A DNA stretch of 64,000 nt from the NCBI RefSeq assembly GCF_000327385.1, contig NW_008709640.1, forward strand, positions 29,539 through 93,538, written 5' to 3'. This stretch comes from Lottia gigantea. Its lineage: Eukaryota; Mollusca; Gastropoda; Lottiidae. A model generated the notes under the pieces. The model did no database searches. It saw only the letters and a program-made list of their open reading frames with translations, and had not been told where the DNA came from. A program made the position numbers and the translations under genes. How positions within the stretch are numbered: position 1 is the first letter of the stretch; each line of letters starts with the position of its first letter. Shown piece by piece: positions 62,579 to 64,000 of this stretch.

Positions 62579-64000
62579 CTTGAAAAAATCTCTTCCTTGT
62601 TTTCTTTCTTCTTAGAAAGTTAGTGATATTGTTTGGATCTGGAATGAGTTAAAAAAGAAGACCATTAAAACAAATCAACAGATAAATATAAACAGATTAT
62701 AATTTAATAACAATTGTAGACAGAATCAATTCCAATTAAATCTGTACGGAACAAAAACAAGTTCACAATAATCATGTTAATAGGTCGATTATAAATAGGC
62801 CTAACTTCCATATGGTACCAGATAAATTGATGTGGAAGTGAATATTATAATATTATTTCATTATAAAGAAATCAGTACCGTAATAATAGTTGATAGTATT
62901 ATACCGTTATTACAATATTATTCCGAGTACAGTACCACATTATCCTCATATTGTAATCCAGGTTAATCAAGTTCTACTCATTGATTTAGCACTAGAGTAC
63001 TTGAGATCAGGTCATTTCTGTGGACTGTCCCTAAAGACAGATTGTTATCAGTAACAGTAGAAAGCTTTTAATGGCTACTTTATACAGGAATCTATGGACT
63101 AGTTCAATATTGGTATAGTGATAACATAAAGACATTGTTAGAATACTGATTATAAACTATTGTGACAGGAAACATGTTATTTCTAATGTTTCTTTATAGA
63201 ATAAATTATAGTATTTAATAGGCTTCTGTTCTCAATCTTTCATTGTTAAATAAATTTTAACAGATTCTTTTTATATGAATTTGAATATTAGTTTAAAATA
63301 TTAATGAGTCTCTTTACCTTCTTAAAGGGACAGATTCGCCATTCATTTGATTTGACCAATTTTACTTTAGTCTCAGTAACAAGAAATTTTTAACTATAAT
63401 AGTGTTCACAAAGCACCATCAAAATTTTAGCCTTCAAATCCATGAGTGTCCAGAATAATTGAACTTTGAATGGTAATGTTTGAATTTTTGTACATTTCTA
63501 GTACTTCTGAAAACTATTTACGTATATTCAAGACTCAAATCAACTCATGAAATGGCTAATCTGTCTAAACTAGTCTAAAGAGAGCCTCAGGTAAACCATG
63601 AGACTGACATACTCGGAGAGCATTTAGATTAACAGATTGTTCACATCTGGCATCAGCTAGAAGAATCTGATCAACTGTTAGATGATATTGATTTGAACAC
63701 ACCACCGATGACTGAAAAATTGCAGATGACACTACATGCACCTCATGGTCTTGCCAGTAATAATTAGATCTTGTGGGTTTCTTGTTGTATCTATATATAT
63801 GTTGATGGTAAATTTGTTCACCCTACTTTAGTATATCTAGTCATTTAATGAAAATGCTGTGATTTCAAAAGAAAAATTTCCACACCTGAGTCATGATATA
63901 ATTTGAACACACTTTAAAGTGACAGTGAAAGTTGCACTTCATGACACCATAACAATGTATGTCCACTAAAATATTGAATACAGTCTGTTGATTTACTAAC
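62579..64000. other. Talin 5' flank
   Basis: AT-rich. It should hold a noncoding talin first exon or promoter if the acceptor at 62579 is used, but no clear core promoter was found. A possible plus-strand exon lies at 63636-63767. Confidence 0.35.
63636..63767 (+). CDS. Possible terminal exon of an unknown gene
   Basis: After an acceptor-like TTTAGATTAACAG (ag at 63634-63635) a frame of 43 codons runs to TAG at 63765-63767. It is acidic then polar (HQLEESDQLLDDIDLNTPP and MTEKLQMTLHAPHG). The composition looks protein-like in this AT-rich DNA. I found no upstream exon of matching phase and recognise no family. Confidence 0.25.
   Translation: MVHIWHQLEESDQLLDDIDLNTPPMTEKLQMTLHAPHGLASNN

Overview
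The window is AT-rich, intron-rich animal DNA. The talin resembles vertebrate talins closely, and the secreted genes, tRNA-derived SINEs and miR-92 hairpins fit a bilaterian invertebrate. A mollusc or other lophotrochozoan is my guess from general character; the sequence alone does not fix the species.

Left part (1-21,475). A partial gene at the left edge (+) ends with a TRAPPC8-like C-terminus. A three-exon gene on the minus strand (2904-5274) encodes a small secreted protein with a LamG/concanavalin-like domain and a cysteine-rich PAN/apple-like tail. A small gene on the plus strand (9487-10620, with a possible alternative first exon at 6326) encodes a 77-residue single-pass membrane protein with a very lysine-rich tail. 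Four hairpins on the minus strand (13,501-13,898 and 17,012-17,070) are a miR-92 family cluster. A locally GC-richer, promoter-like stretch lies at about 18,050-18,320.

Right part (21,476-62,547, minus strand). A single talin gene fills about 41 kb. I traced 56 coding exons from the initiator ATG to the stop; every junction is GT-AG and the reading frame is continuous. The product is 2551 residues, or 2568 if a 51-nt in-frame exon is included. It has the F0-F1-F2-F3 head, a linker, the helical rod, the I/LWEQ actin-binding module and the C-terminal dimerisation helix.

The most interesting feature is inside the 4.85-kb intron after the exon that ends at 34,157. A well-formed acceptor of the right phase opens a 450-nt proline-rich exon (31,839-32,288) with its own stop and a downstream AATAAA. 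Used as an alternative last exon, it would give a talin of about 2277-2294 residues without the C-terminal actin-binding and dimerisation modules. In their place is a 149-residue tail carrying a duplicated acidic/PPRPPPP unit.

Other content: two large minisatellites in talin introns, an ATGA/GGAT tetranucleotide array that abuts a talin splice acceptor, small inverted-repeat (MITE-like) elements, and two copies of one SINE family. I saw no recognisable retroviral, LTR or Polinton element, no CRISPR array and no rRNA gene. Coordinates come from hand reading of splice sites; none were checked against transcripts.
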